DNA from: Flavobacterium sp. DG2-3
GTDB taxonomy: Bacteria; Bacteroidota; Bacteroidia; Flavobacteriales; Flavobacteriaceae
Assembly (NCBI RefSeq): GCF_030730925.1
Contig: NZ_JAVAMB010000002.1
Span: 124,001-188,000 of the forward strand
DNA length: 64,000 bases
Direction: 5' to 3'
Shown: piece after piece, positions 54,371 to 63,569 of the stretch
Layout of the letters: each line of letters begins with the position of its first letter
Numbering within the stretch: the stretch's first letter is position 1
Program-made: the position numbers and the translations under genes
The notes under the pieces: generated by a model
What the model was told of the DNA's origin: nothing
Database searches by the model: none
What the model saw: only the letters and a program-made list of their open reading frames with translations

Positions 54371-54402
54371 CAAATATACTAGATAAAATAATTAAAAAGC
54401 AA
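54371..54402 (-). promoter_or_regulatory. promoter of the his operon
   Basis: TTG (54402-54400), a 21-base spacer and TATATTTG (54378-54371) on the minus strand match the flavobacterial promoter. The -7 element lies 35 bases before the leader ATG. Confidence 0.75.
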
Positions 54403-54475
54403 TTTTTATTTTAACTTAACGATAGTTTATTGTTAAAAATCGTTTTAGATAGCATTTTACTTAATGATTTTAGAA

Positions 54476-55888
54476 TTACTTTAACGAATTATCATATTCG
54501 TCAAAAACCAATAAAACCTTGGTTCCTTTTCCTATTTCGCTTTCAATTTTGAATTTAATCTGCAGCAGATTGGTCATTCTTTTTACAATAAACAATCCAA
54601 GCCCAGTTCCTTTAATTTCGGAATGATTAAGCGAATCTGATCTGAAAAACGGATTCAAAATAGACTCCAGATCTTTCTTTGCAATTCCGATTCCATGATC
54701 TGAAACGGTGCATACAATTTTATGGTTTTCTCTTGACAATGAAATTTTAACTTCATTATCTGGTTTTGAATATTTTACCGCATTTGAAATAATATTTCGA
54801 AGAATTGTTACGGTCAAATAATTATCAGAATAAATGTAAAATTCTTCTGAAGCATCCAAAATCACATTTATTCTTCCTGATTTAATCTTCTCTGCATTCA
54901 ATTTTAAAACGTCTAAAATTGCCGCATTCAAATAGACATTTTCTTTAAGAATGTTCTGTTTCTGATTCTCAAAACGCGCCATCAAAAGCAGCTGATCTAC
55001 AAGTGAATTTAAATGGTCTACTTCGTTAATACAATAATTTATTTTTTCTTCGTATTCCTTACTATCACGAGGTTTGCGTATAAGAACTTCAAGTGTTCCT
55101 TTAATTACTGTAAGCGGAGTTCTTAATTCATGAGAAGCATCAGAAGTAAACTGTTTTTCACGTTCAATTGCGTCTTCAATTCGGTTCAATAAATTATTAA
55201 TTGTTTTAGAAAGTGTAAACAATTCGTCTCTCGTTTTTGGCAACGGAATTCTGGATTTTAAATTGTCTTTTGTAATGGCTTTCGAAGTCTCTATAATATC
55301 GTTTATGGGTTTTATACTCCTTCCCGCATAGAATCTCGCTAAGAAAAACAAAATCAAAAGAATGATCGGAAATGTAATGAGCAAGGTATCCATCAGATTA
55401 TCTAAAACTTTCGACGAATCTGAAAGCGACATAGCAATGATTAAATACCCTATTTTCTTTGATTTTAAATGAAGTGGAACTTGAATCTGACGAATTTTAT
55501 TGCCTAATAATTTGGTGTCAAAAAGCTGAAAATGGTCTTTATTTTCATGATAAATCAGTTTTTCATTCTTTAGATTAGGCGATTTCTCAATGATTTTTTT
55601 ATTCAAATCTAAAAATTGGACAAAAACAGGATTTACATCTACAGAGTTGTGCTCTCTTTCCTCCCATTCTTCGGCATCCATAAAGATTATTTTGCCATTT
55701 TCTTCTTTAATTTCTTTAAAATGATCTTGAATTTCGGTATTTAAATTTTCGTCAATATGGTTGTAAACGGTAAGTTTTACAATGAAATAAATAGCAGAAA
55801 AGACCACTAAAACCAAAAGTCCTGTTCCTACAATATAATTTAATGCAATTCTATTTTTAAAAGATAATGATGTCATTTTGCTAATCAT
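54476..55888 (-). CDS. sensor histidine kinase of a two-component pair
   Basis: About 470 residues. ATG at 55888 overlaps the regulator's stop by 8 bases; 55876 is an alternative, and the reading to 55903 needs TTG. A membrane helix (about 20-40), a periplasmic sensor part of about 120 residues, a second helix (about 165-185), a HAMP domain, and the His-kinase core follow: SDASHELRTPLTVIKGTLE (His at about 253), NYCINEVDHLNSLVDQLLLMARFE, then the N box NIISNAVKYSKPDN, G boxes DHGIGIAKKD and KGTGLGLFIVKRM. Signal unknown. It is co-translated with the response regulator. Confidence 0.93.
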   Translation of the reverse strand: MISKMTSLSFKNRIALNYIVGTGLLVLVVFSAIYFIVKLTVYNHIDENLNTEIQDHFKEIKEENGKIIFMDAEEWEEREHNSVDVNPVFVQFLDLNKKIIEKSPNLKNEKLIYHENKDHFQLFDTKLLGNKIRQIQVPLHLKSKKIGYLIIAMSLSDSSKVLDNLMDTLLITFPIILLILFFLARFYAGRSIKPINDIIETSKAITKDNLKSRIPLPKTRDELFTLSKTINNLLNRIEDAIEREKQFTSDASHELRTPLTVIKGTLEVLIRKPRDSKEYEEKINYCINEVDHLNSLVDQLLLMARFENQKQNILKENVYLNAAILDVLKLNAEKIKSGRINVILDASEEFYIYSDNYLTVTILRNIISNAVKYSKPDNEVKISLSRENHKIVCTVSDHGIGIAKKDLESILNPFFRSDSLNHSEIKGTGLGLFIVKRMTNLLQIKFKIESEIGKGTKVLLVFDEYDNSLK

Positions 55889-56543
55889 TGGCGATGTATC
55901 CAATGCCTCGGATGGTTTTTATATAATCTTCTTCAATTTTAAGGTTTAGTTTTTTTCTAATGGCATTCATAAAAACATCAATAACGCCCGTATCGTACTC
56001 AAAATTGATTTCCCAAACATCTCTCAAAATTTGATTTCTAGTGCAGACTTTCCCTTTATGTTCAATCAAATACGCTAACAATTCAAATTCTCGCTGGGTA
56101 AGCGAAATTTCCTCTTCCCCTTTTAAAACAATATGCCGAGACAAATCCATCGTAATGTTTCCGAGCGTCAAGGTTTCGGTCTTTTTTTTATTTCGAAAGT
56201 GAACTTTAATTCGCTCAACTAGTTCTTCGAAACTAAAAGGCTTTTTAATATAATCGTTTGCACCCGCTTTTAAACCTTCTATAGTTTCTTGAACGGTGTC
56301 TTTTGCAGTCAAAAAAATGATTGGCGTAACTTGGTCTTTTATACGGATCGCTTTGCACAGGTCAAGACCATTAATTTTTGGCAGCATCCAATCTAAAAGA
56401 ATCAAGTCAAATTTTTGCTCCTGAACCAGCTCAAAACCTTTAGAGCCATCTCCTGCAGTAGTGATTTCATAGCCTTCTTCCTGTAAGCCTTGTTTTAGAA
56501 ATTGGACAATTCCTATTTCATCTTCAACTATTAAAATATGCAT
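55881..56543 (-). CDS. OmpR-type response regulator
   Basis: 220 residues. The receiver domain has acidic residues at HILIVEDE, the phosphorylated Asp51 in DLILLDWMLP, Thr79 and Lys101 in NDYIKKPFSF. The DNA-binding winged helix is HIVLKGEEEISLTQREFELLAYLIEHKGKVCTRNQILRDVWEINFEYDTGVIDVFMNAIRKKLNLKIEEDYIKTIRGIGYIAND, a normal OmpR/PhoB end. It precedes its kinase with an 8-base overlap and is divergent from the LtaS-type gene. Its -7 element TATCTTTG (56588-56581) lies 38 bases upstream. Targets unknown; the divergent gene is one candidate. Confidence 0.95.
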   Translation of the reverse strand: MHILIVEDEIGIVQFLKQGLQEEGYEITTAGDGSKGFELVQEQKFDLILLDWMLPKINGLDLCKAIRIKDQVTPIIFLTAKDTVQETIEGLKAGANDYIKKPFSFEELVERIKVHFRNKKKTETLTLGNITMDLSRHIVLKGEEEISLTQREFELLAYLIEHKGKVCTRNQILRDVWEINFEYDTGVIDVFMNAIRKKLNLKIEEDYIKTIRGIGYIAND

Positions 56544-56580
56544 TACTGTATCTGATTAATTTGAATTTCATTTTGCAATC

Positions 56581-56724
56581 CAAAGATAGATAATTTAGTC
56601 CTCTGAAATAAATCGAACACTCTAATAAACAAAGAAAACCAGCATCTTAAGCAAACTTTAAGTTAACGCTAAGCAAGGTAATAGCCGAACTTAATCTAGC
56701 ATTAATCAATCGAAATTAATTTTG
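56581..56724. promoter_or_regulatory. divergent promoters of the regulator and the LtaS-type gene
   Basis: TATCTTTG on the minus strand (56588-56581) faces the response regulator, and TAATTTTG on the plus strand (56717-56724) faces the LtaS-type gene 17 bases before its ATG. Between them lie CTAATAAAC and the words AAGCAAACTTTAAGTTAACGCTAAGC, with TTAAG/CTTAA symmetry near 56645-56675, where a regulator could bind. Confidence 0.5.
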
Positions 56725-56740
56725 TAAAAAAATAAAACTG

Positions 56741-58879
56741 ATGCATTTTTACAAAAAACTTTCGCCCTTTTACAATCTTGCTTTATTATACTTTATAGTA
56801 AGTTTTATATTAAGAATAGTACTGCTTTTTCATCCCATTACCCAAAGTTCATTTACTTTTACGGAGAGTTTAAAAATCTTTTCATTCGGCCTATTATCTG
56901 ACTTTTTCGTCTTTACTATAGCTTCCGTTTTCCTGTGGCTGTATCTTATTTTTATTTCTAATTCAAAATACAATGCCCCTTACGGATATATTATTCTTGC
57001 GAGTTTTGTAGCACTTTTAATTTATACAGCATCTGGAAAAAGCATTTTTGATGAATATGGCGGTGCTTTACCCAAAATTGTTTTGATTTTTGTTTCTCTA
57101 AAAACACTTTTGTTTTCGTTTTTTCTTTTCCTGCCAAAACATAGAAACAAAATCAGATTTTGGCTCTTTGCCTTTGTGATTTTTTTATATGTTTTATTGA
57201 TTCTTCAAAACGCAATAAGCGAATTTTTCTTCTGGAATGAATTTGGCGTAAAATACAATTTTATTGCTGTTAATTATCTCATTTACACTAACGAAGTCAT
57301 TGGCAATATTATGCAGTCTTATCCAGTAGTTCCAATATTTTCTGCTTTGTTTCTTATTACTGGAGCAATCACTTATTTTATTATAAAGAAATCAAGAAAT
57401 TATATTGACGAAATTCCCAGTTTTAATGAAAAACTAAAAATTTCAGCTCTTTATGCGGTTCTTTCTATCACTTCTTTATTAGCAATTCCGGGATTAGCGA
57501 AAACACAGAATTCTAAAAATATTTTTGTTAATGAACTGCAATCTAACGGAATTTATAAATTCTATTTGGCATTTCAGAACAACAAATTAGATTATTTTAA
57601 ATTCTACAAAACAATTCCTAACGAAAAAGCATTTGCAATTTTAAAACACGAATTGCCGTCAATTTCAGGAAAAAACACCATCAGAGAAATCAAGGAAGAT
57701 TCTATTGAACAACATAAAAATGTAGTTTTAATTACCATTGAAAGCTTAAGTGCCGATTTCATGAAGATGTATGGAAACAAACAAAATATTACACCATTTT
57801 TAGACAGTCTTGCTCAAAAAAGCTTGCTCTTTACCAATGTGTATGCAGCCGGAAACAGAACAGTACGTGGTCTTGAAGCCGTAACTTTATGCCTTCCTCC
57901 TACAGCTGGAGAAAGTGTTGTAAAAAGAGAAGATAACAAAAATAAATTCTCAACGGGATCTGTATTTCTTAAAAAGGGATACAATGTAAAATTCATGTAT
58001 GGTGGAGATGCTTTTTTTGACAATATGCAGGATTTTTATTCTGGAAATGGTTATCAGATTATTGACAAATCGAATTTTTCTGAAAATGAAGTTACTTTCT
58101 CTAATGTATGGGGCGTTTGCGATGAAGATATGTATAATAAAGCAATCAAAGTCATGAACAGTGAAGCCAAAGAAAACAGACCTTTCTTTAATCATATTAT
58201 GACGGTTAGCAATCACAGGCCTTTTACTTATCCGAACAATAAAATTGATATTCCTGGAAATATTAAATCTCGTGATGGCGGCGTAAAATATACTGATTAC
58301 GCTTTGAAACAATTCTTCAAGCAGGCTGAAAAACAGTCTTGGTTTAAAAATACAGTTTTTGTAATTGTAGCCGATCATTGTGCTTCGAGCGCAGGAAAAA
58401 CGGAACTTCCGTTAGATAAATACCGAATTCCTGCTTTGATTTACACTCCAGACAGAAAACCCGAAAAATACACTAAACTCATGTCTCAGATTGATATTAT
58501 GCCTACTTTATTCGGACTTCTAAATTTTGATTATGAAAGCAAATTCTTTGGTCAAGATGTATTTAAAACAGACTATCAGCCACGTGCTTTTATAGCGACT
58601 TATCAGGATTTAGGTTTAATAAAAGATAATGTTTTGACGATTCTGTCTCCAAAACAACAGATCAAACAGTTCAAATTAAAACTTAATAATACAATTGGAA
58701 TTTCTCCTGAGTTTCAAATTCATTACGATGAAATTCCGCTGAAAGCTGAAAATAACGACTTGGTTAATCAAACTATTTCTTATTATCAATCCGCTTCTTA
58801 TGTTTTGAAAGAGAAAGAATACCAGTTTAAGGATTTGGCTGATAGGAATAAGAAATTGTACGCTAACGTTCGTAATTAA
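56741..58879 (+). CDS. LtaS/MdoB-type membrane sulfatase-fold protein
   Basis: 712 residues. Five or so membrane helices fill the first 260 residues (LALLYFIVSFILRIVLLF; FGLLSDFFVFTIASVFLWLYLIFI), followed by an extracytoplasmic alkaline-phosphatase-like domain. Metal and nucleophile positions of the LtaS/OpgB family are seen: NVVLITIESLSADF (Glu), AAGNRTVRGLEAVTLCLPP (Thr nucleophile in NRT), FMYGGDAFFDNMQDFY, TVSNHRPFTYP and VIVADHCASSAGK (Asp-His). The family transfers phosphoglycerol or phosphoethanolamine groups; in a Gram-negative it more likely modifies glycans or lipids than makes teichoic acid. The substrate is not deducible. It is divergent from a two-component system. Confidence 0.9.
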   Translation: MHFYKKLSPFYNLALLYFIVSFILRIVLLFHPITQSSFTFTESLKIFSFGLLSDFFVFTIASVFLWLYLIFISNSKYNAPYGYIILASFVALLIYTASGKSIFDEYGGALPKIVLIFVSLKTLLFSFFLFLPKHRNKIRFWLFAFVIFLYVLLILQNAISEFFFWNEFGVKYNFIAVNYLIYTNEVIGNIMQSYPVVPIFSALFLITGAITYFIIKKSRNYIDEIPSFNEKLKISALYAVLSITSLLAIPGLAKTQNSKNIFVNELQSNGIYKFYLAFQNNKLDYFKFYKTIPNEKAFAILKHELPSISGKNTIREIKEDSIEQHKNVVLITIESLSADFMKMYGNKQNITPFLDSLAQKSLLFTNVYAAGNRTVRGLEAVTLCLPPTAGESVVKREDNKNKFSTGSVFLKKGYNVKFMYGGDAFFDNMQDFYSGNGYQIIDKSNFSENEVTFSNVWGVCDEDMYNKAIKVMNSEAKENRPFFNHIMTVSNHRPFTYPNNKIDIPGNIKSRDGGVKYTDYALKQFFKQAEKQSWFKNTVFVIVADHCASSAGKTELPLDKYRIPALIYTPDRKPEKYTKLMSQIDIMPTLFGLLNFDYESKFFGQDVFKTDYQPRAFIATYQDLGLIKDNVLTILSPKQQIKQFKLKLNNTIGISPEFQIHYDEIPLKAENNDLVNQTISYYQSASYVLKEKEYQFKDLADRNKKLYANVRN

Positions 58880-59498
58880 CATTTTTTTTTACCGCAGAGA
58901 ACGCGGAGCTTTTACGCAGAGATCGCAAAGTTTTTTTGAGTGAATTTTATAAATAAAAAAGTTCGCGAAGCTGATATGATTCTTAACGTCTATAAACCCA
59001 CCAGGTTTTAAAAACCTATCGGGTTTCGATTCTGAAATCCTTTAGTTTAATCTGTGGTTAATTTTTTAACGCAGAGAACGCTAAGGAATTTTTCAAAGTT
59101 TGTGTTTGTCTTTGTGTTGAATAAGTTCGCAAAGCTGTGCTGGTTAAACCTGAAAGTTTTTTTTAAAACCTTTCAGGTTTAGTTTTTGATATTTTTGTCA
59201 GGCTGAGCGTCCCGAAGTTTCGGTAGAAGCCCACATGCCAATTGGAACGCCCTTCGACTTCGCTCAGGGTGACAAACTATAAAATCAAAAGAGTTCACAA
59301 AGCTTATAGATAAAGCTTTGCGAACTCTTTTATTTATAAAATTTACTCAAAAAAAAACTTTGCGATCTCTGCGTAAAAGCTCCGCGTACTTTGCGTTAAA
59401 AAAACAGAATCAAAAAAGCCTCAAATCCTAAAGAATCTGAGGCTTTTATAGATTTCAAAGTAACTTATAACGTTAAACCTGAAACTTGAAACAAATAT
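58880..59498. repeat. 619-base convergent gap filled with repeats
   Basis: No gene is seen. In order: CGCAGAGAACGCGGAGC and AAGTTCGCGAAGC words (58893-58970); an imperfect AAACCCACCAGGTTTT palindrome (58994-59026); a composite-repeat copy, AATCTGTGGTTAATTTTTTAACGCAG ... TTCGCAAAGCTGTGCTGG in parts (about 59045-59150), ending in an AAACCTGAAAG/CTTTCAGGTTT palindrome (59148-59180); a GTCAGGCTGAGCGTCCCGAAG / CTTCGACTTCGCTCAGGGTGAC pair (59197-59275); and CTTTGCGAACTC / CTTTGCGATCTCTGCG words (59280-59400). A terminator (59413-59446) ends the block. Confidence 0.8.
59413..59446 (-). terminator. terminator after the S1/P1 nuclease gene
   Basis: AAAAGCCTCA (59413-59422) pairs with TGAGGCTTTT (59437-59446), and on the minus strand the stem is followed by TTTTGATTC. 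It lies 53 bases past the nuclease stop. Confidence 0.7.
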
Positions 59499-60497
59499 TT
59501 AGTCATTCTGATTTTTCATTCCAAATAAATCTCCTTTTTGGAACATTTTTAAATCATCCTGCAAAAATTGATAATTTCTTTGAGTTACTGCTGGTGCATC
59601 TAAATCACTCAAATCTGGTTTTCCTGCATTTACCCACGCTGTATACCAAAAACTAGCCGTTGCAGAAATCGCTTTTCTCATTTGGCTTTCTACCATTCCG
59701 TTCAACTGTTCGTGCAGTTTTTTAGCATATTCATCAGAGAAAACAGCTGTATTGTATTTCGTTTTCAACACGTTCCCTTCCGCATCCATCTTAAATACTT
59801 TGTCTTGCGGAGTTGCAACTCTCAGTTTTTTATCGATATCCAATAAAGGCTGTGCTAAGCTATGAGTATCATTAATTAAATCCCAAATTGCTTTGTGAAC
59901 ATCTGGATAATACTGCGCCTCAGGAACATTTAATTTGTAGTTTTTAACAAATAACTCTGGCAATCTGCTTTCCCAAAGAGAATGAATTCCTTTTTGATCC
60001 GTCAATTGTCCATCGTGATTTGCAGAAGTATGCAATGGCATGTGCGCATCGCCAACATAATGACCTAAATCTGCTGCTAGAAATAAGATTTCAGCTTTAT
60101 TTTTATCTTTAAAAGCTTTAGTCAATTTTGCCATCATGTCTTCCATGTACCAAGGCAAAATTCCATTAACACTTAAAAAATTAGCATCATATTTTTGTTT
60201 TGCTTCTTCTAAAGTTTTTGGATAACTGTCAGCAGGACCAAAGTTTTCCATATCGAAATAATGTCTTGGACCTTCTTCTTTATAATTTAAAGCATATTTA
60301 CGGATATCTGGAACCGAAGCTTCTTGTGTAATAAAATCAATGTGATTGTAGAAAAATATCTGCAATTGTTTTGGTAAAGCCATTACAGCAGCTTTGTTAA
60401 TACGTTCATGGCCAACATTTCCCCATGATAAAGTAATAAAGCCAATAATTAAAGCACCGAAAGCGATTAATTTTGGTCTCATTTGGATTTTTTTCAT
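59499..60497 (-). CDS. secreted S1/P1-type zinc nuclease
   Basis: About 332 residues from the ATG at 60497. The signal peptide ends at ITLS, giving a mature N-terminus WGNVGHERINKAA; the Trp1 and His6 of the S1/P1 fold are zinc ligands and both are present. The zinc-site helix LAADLGHYVGDAHMPLHTSANHDGQ and GIHSLWESRLP supply further His and Asp ligands. The family degrades single-stranded nucleic acid or nucleotides outside the cell. A promoter of good form (60548-60519) lies 22 bases before the start. Confidence 0.88.
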   Translation of the reverse strand: MKKIQMRPKLIAFGALIIGFITLSWGNVGHERINKAAVMALPKQLQIFFYNHIDFITQEASVPDIRKYALNYKEEGPRHYFDMENFGPADSYPKTLEEAKQKYDANFLSVNGILPWYMEDMMAKLTKAFKDKNKAEILFLAADLGHYVGDAHMPLHTSANHDGQLTDQKGIHSLWESRLPELFVKNYKLNVPEAQYYPDVHKAIWDLINDTHSLAQPLLDIDKKLRVATPQDKVFKMDAEGNVLKTKYNTAVFSDEYAKKLHEQLNGMVESQMRKAISATASFWYTAWVNAGKPDLSDLDAPAVTQRNYQFLQDDLKMFQKGDLFGMKNQND

Positions 60498-60518
60498 TTG
60501 TTTTTTTATTAGAGGGAG

Positions 60519-60548
60519 CAAATTTAGCTTTAATTAAAGAATACGCAA
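60519..60548 (-). promoter_or_regulatory. promoter of the S1/P1 nuclease gene
   Basis: TTG (60548-60546), a 19-base spacer and TAAATTTG (60526-60519) on the minus strand, 21 bases before the ATG at 60497. Confidence 0.7.
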
Positions 60549-60670
60549 AAAATACGATCATTAAGATTCAACAATTTTAACTTTTATGATTTATGAGCCT
60601 AAAAATGAGAGAAGTTCATATTAACAATATTTTTCTTTGTAAGTTTGTTTCATTAACCAAAATCAATTTT

Positions 60671-61621
60671 ATGCGCCAGATTACCTTAAATATTTTTCTA
60701 TTAATTTCTGCTTTTTGCCTTGCACAAGAAACTGATTTAGAGCTAAAAAATGTTAGCGACACTATATTAAACCAAAAAAGAGCACTGAAAATTTCTGATC
60801 CGTTAAACGGTGAAAAAACAATGCAAAAACTGTTTCCTGGCAATTTATATCATCTTTCTGATAAAAATACTTTCATTAGCTGGAAATGTAAATCTTGCAA
60901 GCCTACACCTTTCCTTGATGTAAACGGCGTAGAAGGCGATCAAATGTTTCCTTACACTGAAGGCGTCGCTACAAGACTTTTGGCGAATATTGATTATACT
61001 GATTCAAAAGGAAACCAGTTTAAAATTTTAACTTTCAATCATTCTGTTCATGATGAAGATGGACTGCAGACAGGACGTTTTTCTGGCGGTTTATTAGGTA
61101 TAGCGAAATTTGCAAAAAATGATAATGTCTGGGAAATGAGATCTTTTCAGCCTGCAGTTGCTGCATTTGGGGCATTTGCACAATGTCCAACCCCTAAATT
61201 GGTTGAAATTGGAGAAGATCAATATGCTTTATCGCTTGTTCATGCCAATGGTGGCGCAGGTGCTCCTTATAACGGATATTTTTATTTAATTGCCGGATTT
61301 GATGGAAAATATCAGCCTTTAATGGAAATTGATAATTATTCACTTACCAATAGCGCTAGTTCGGAATGGTCAAGTACTTATACAGTTATTACAGATAATG
61401 GTAAAAAGTTTTTCAGAGATTTTAAAATTGTCACAAAAGGTTCGTACAAAAAAGCAAAAGGCACGGAAGATGATTTCGAAGTTGATCTACCTGTCGAACT
61501 TGCAGAAATGGCAAAGACAAAGAAGCAGTTTAACTTTGTAATCGAGAGAAACTACTCTTTCAAAGGAAAATTCTACAAAATTATTGACAAACCAATTGTA
61601 AAATTCTCCAATGTAAAATAG
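60671..61621 (+). CDS. secreted protein of unknown function
   Basis: About 316 residues from the ATG at 60671, which begins a signal peptide (MRQITLNIFLLISAFCLAQ) and lies 23 bases after a -7 element TAAGTTTG (60640-60647). A reading from 60593 would place 26 residues before the signal and is unlikely. The mature part is a mixed beta protein with a CKSCKP motif near residue 75, FSGGLLGIAKFAKNDNVWEMRSFQPAVAAFGAFAQCPTPKLVEIGEDQYALSLVHANGGAGAPYNGYFYLIAGFDGKYQPLMEIDN, without a recognised domain. The spaced Cys pair could bind metal or form a disulfide. Confidence 0.8.
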   Translation: MRQITLNIFLLISAFCLAQETDLELKNVSDTILNQKRALKISDPLNGEKTMQKLFPGNLYHLSDKNTFISWKCKSCKPTPFLDVNGVEGDQMFPYTEGVATRLLANIDYTDSKGNQFKILTFNHSVHDEDGLQTGRFSGGLLGIAKFAKNDNVWEMRSFQPAVAAFGAFAQCPTPKLVEIGEDQYALSLVHANGGAGAPYNGYFYLIAGFDGKYQPLMEIDNYSLTNSASSEWSSTYTVITDNGKKFFRDFKIVTKGSYKKAKGTEDDFEVDLPVELAEMAKTKKQFNFVIERNYSFKGKFYKIIDKPIVKFSNVK

Positions 61622-61622
61622 T

Positions 61623-62603
61623 TTAACTTAAATAAAGTATTGATACTAAAGCCAAAACTGCTATAAAGATCCATAAAAAAACGCCTTGAAGCAAAGGTTT
61701 TACTCCTACCGCTTTTAAAGTGGCAAAGTTTAAAGTCGCACCAATTAAAAATAAAGTTATCGTTAAACCGATTTTTGCAATTCCTACAAGATGTGCTGTA
61801 AAAATAGTTGTTGACGGAATATAGGTATTGACCAACATGGCTATAACAAACAAGCCAATGAAATAAGGAATTTTTATTTTTGAGTTTTTGTTTTTAAAGA
61901 AAAAAGCAGTCAAAATAGAAATCGGAATAATCCATAAAGCTCTGGCTAATTTTACGGTTGTGGCCACTTGAAGCGCTTCTACACCATATTTATTTGCGGC
62001 GCCGACTACAGAACTTGTATCATGAATGGCGATTGCGCACCATAAGCCAAAATCTTTTTGAGATAAATCTAATTGATGTCCGATAAACGGAAAAACAAAT
62101 AAAGCAATTGAATTCAATATGAAAATCACTCCTAAAGCAATTGAAGTTTGATTTTCGTTTGATTTGATTACAGGAGAAATAGCAGCAATGGCACTTCCTC
62201 CACAAATTGCTGTTCCGCAAGAGATTAAATGAGAAGTTTTTTTCTCTGTTTTAAGCCATTTCCCTAATAGAAATCCAAAGAGTAAAGTACTGAAAATAGA
62301 AAAAACCGTTAAAACAAACCCTTCTTTTCCCGCTGAAACTGCGCTATTCGCATTCATTCCGAATCCTAAACCGACTACTGAGAACTGCAATAAAAAAGTG
62401 ATCGCTTTGTGATTGAATGCTACGAAAGGATTTCCGAACAAATTCACAATTAAAACGCCCAATAAAAGCGCAATTGGCGGAGAAATAATCGAAAATAAGC
62501 ATAAAAATATCACAACAAGAAAAAGGACTTGTTGCAGTGATTGATTAATTTCAAATAATTGTGCTGATGTTTGTTCTTTTGTTTTCAAAATAAAGGTATT
62601 CAT
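61623..62603 (-). CDS. YeiH/UPF0324-type membrane protein (putative sulfate exporter family)
   Basis: 326 residues with about ten membrane helices. The family pattern is clear: PPIALLLGVLIVNLFGNPF, LLQFSVVGLGFGMN, KTSHLISCGTAICGGSAIAAISPVIKSNENQTSIALGVIFILNSIALFVFPFIGHQLDLSQKDFGLWCAIAIHDTSSVVGAA, and LTLFLIGATLNFATLKAVGVKPLLQGVFLW. The GTAICGGSAIAA and AIHDTSSVVGAA motifs define YeiH. The substrate is not certain; sulfur compounds such as sulfite have been proposed. It lies 59 bases after the LysR gene, on the same strand, matching the linked yeiE/yeiH genes of enterics. Confidence 0.92.
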   Translation of the reverse strand: MNTFILKTKEQTSAQLFEINQSLQQVLFLVVIFLCLFSIISPPIALLLGVLIVNLFGNPFVAFNHKAITFLLQFSVVGLGFGMNANSAVSAGKEGFVLTVFSIFSTLLFGFLLGKWLKTEKKTSHLISCGTAICGGSAIAAISPVIKSNENQTSIALGVIFILNSIALFVFPFIGHQLDLSQKDFGLWCAIAIHDTSSVVGAANKYGVEALQVATTVKLARALWIIPISILTAFFFKNKNSKIKIPYFIGLFVIAMLVNTYIPSTTIFTAHLVGIAKIGLTITLFLIGATLNFATLKAVGVKPLLQGVFLWIFIAVLALVSILYLS

Positions 62604-62662
62604 ATTTACCCTGCAAAGTTCTGCTGTTTATTTCGAAATCACCAATCGTAAATTACAATTGA

Positions 62663-63559
62663 CTATAACTTCAGGTTATAATGAGAAGCTAGATTTTGAA
62701 TAAATAGTTCTGACAATGAATCTGATTTTCCTTGCAAAGTTATAATGTAAAAGTACCTTTCTATAGATAATTCTTCAACATCTAAAACAATTAATTCTTT
62801 GTTTGTCAATTCTTTACTTACAGCATGAATAGACATAAAAGCAAAACAATCAGAATTAAGCAAATACGATTTTATACTTTCTGTACTTCCTAATTGCATT
62901 TCGATTTGCAGATCGCTAAACTTTAATCCCGCTTTTTTTAAAGCAAATTCTATAACCTCAAGTGTTCCAGATCCGCGCTCTCGGGTAATGAATTTCATTG
63001 ATTTTAAATCGTTTACTGAAATTTCATTTTGCTTTACTAACAGGTTTTTACTGCTGCAGACCAAAACCAATTCGTCTTTTAAAAACGGAATGTATTTTAT
63101 GGATTGATTTTTAGATTGTCCTTCAACAATTCCGATTTCAATTTCTTTATTGATTAAGGCATTTTCGATTTGTTCGGTATTTCCATTCAGCAAATTGACT
63201 TTTATGTCTTTTTGTTTCTGATGAAAACTAGCCAAAACTGGAGAAATAATATACTGAGAAATGGTTGTACTTGCTCCCAAACGCAATAATCCTTGGCGTT
63301 CATTATTGAAGGAACTCATTTCAAAATCTATTTCGCGATATATATCGAAAATACTTTTAGTATACTTTAAGAGAATTTTACCCGCTGGAGTTAAAGCAAT
63401 CTTAGAACCATTTCGTTCAAAAAGTTTGGTTTTATACTGTTCTTCTAATTCTTGAATATGTTTGGAAACCGCTGGCTGTGTGATGTACAATTCCGTTGCC
63501 GCTTTAGTAAAATTAAGGCGGAGCGCAACGGTGTAAAATACTTTTAGCCTGAAGTCCAT
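62663..63559 (-). CDS. LysR family transcriptional regulator
   Basis: 298 residues. The winged-helix region (FRLKVFYTVALRLNFTKAATELYITQPAVSKHIQELEEQYKTKLFERNGSKIALTPAGKIL) is a textbook LysR head, followed by a two-lobe effector domain (LLRLGASTTISQYIISPVLASFHQKQKDIKVNLLNGNTEQIENAL ... FITRERGSGTLEVIEFALKKAGL). The FITRERGSGT segment resembles CysB- or YeiE-like sulfur regulators. It is followed on the same strand by the YeiH-type gene, which it probably controls. Confidence 0.93.
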   Translation of the reverse strand: MDFRLKVFYTVALRLNFTKAATELYITQPAVSKHIQELEEQYKTKLFERNGSKIALTPAGKILLKYTKSIFDIYREIDFEMSSFNNERQGLLRLGASTTISQYIISPVLASFHQKQKDIKVNLLNGNTEQIENALINKEIEIGIVEGQSKNQSIKYIPFLKDELVLVCSSKNLLVKQNEISVNDLKSMKFITRERGSGTLEVIEFALKKAGLKFSDLQIEMQLGSTESIKSYLLNSDCFAFMSIHAVSKELTNKELIVLDVEELSIERYFYIITLQGKSDSLSELFIQNLASHYNLKL

Positions 63560-63569
63560 ATTATTTTTG

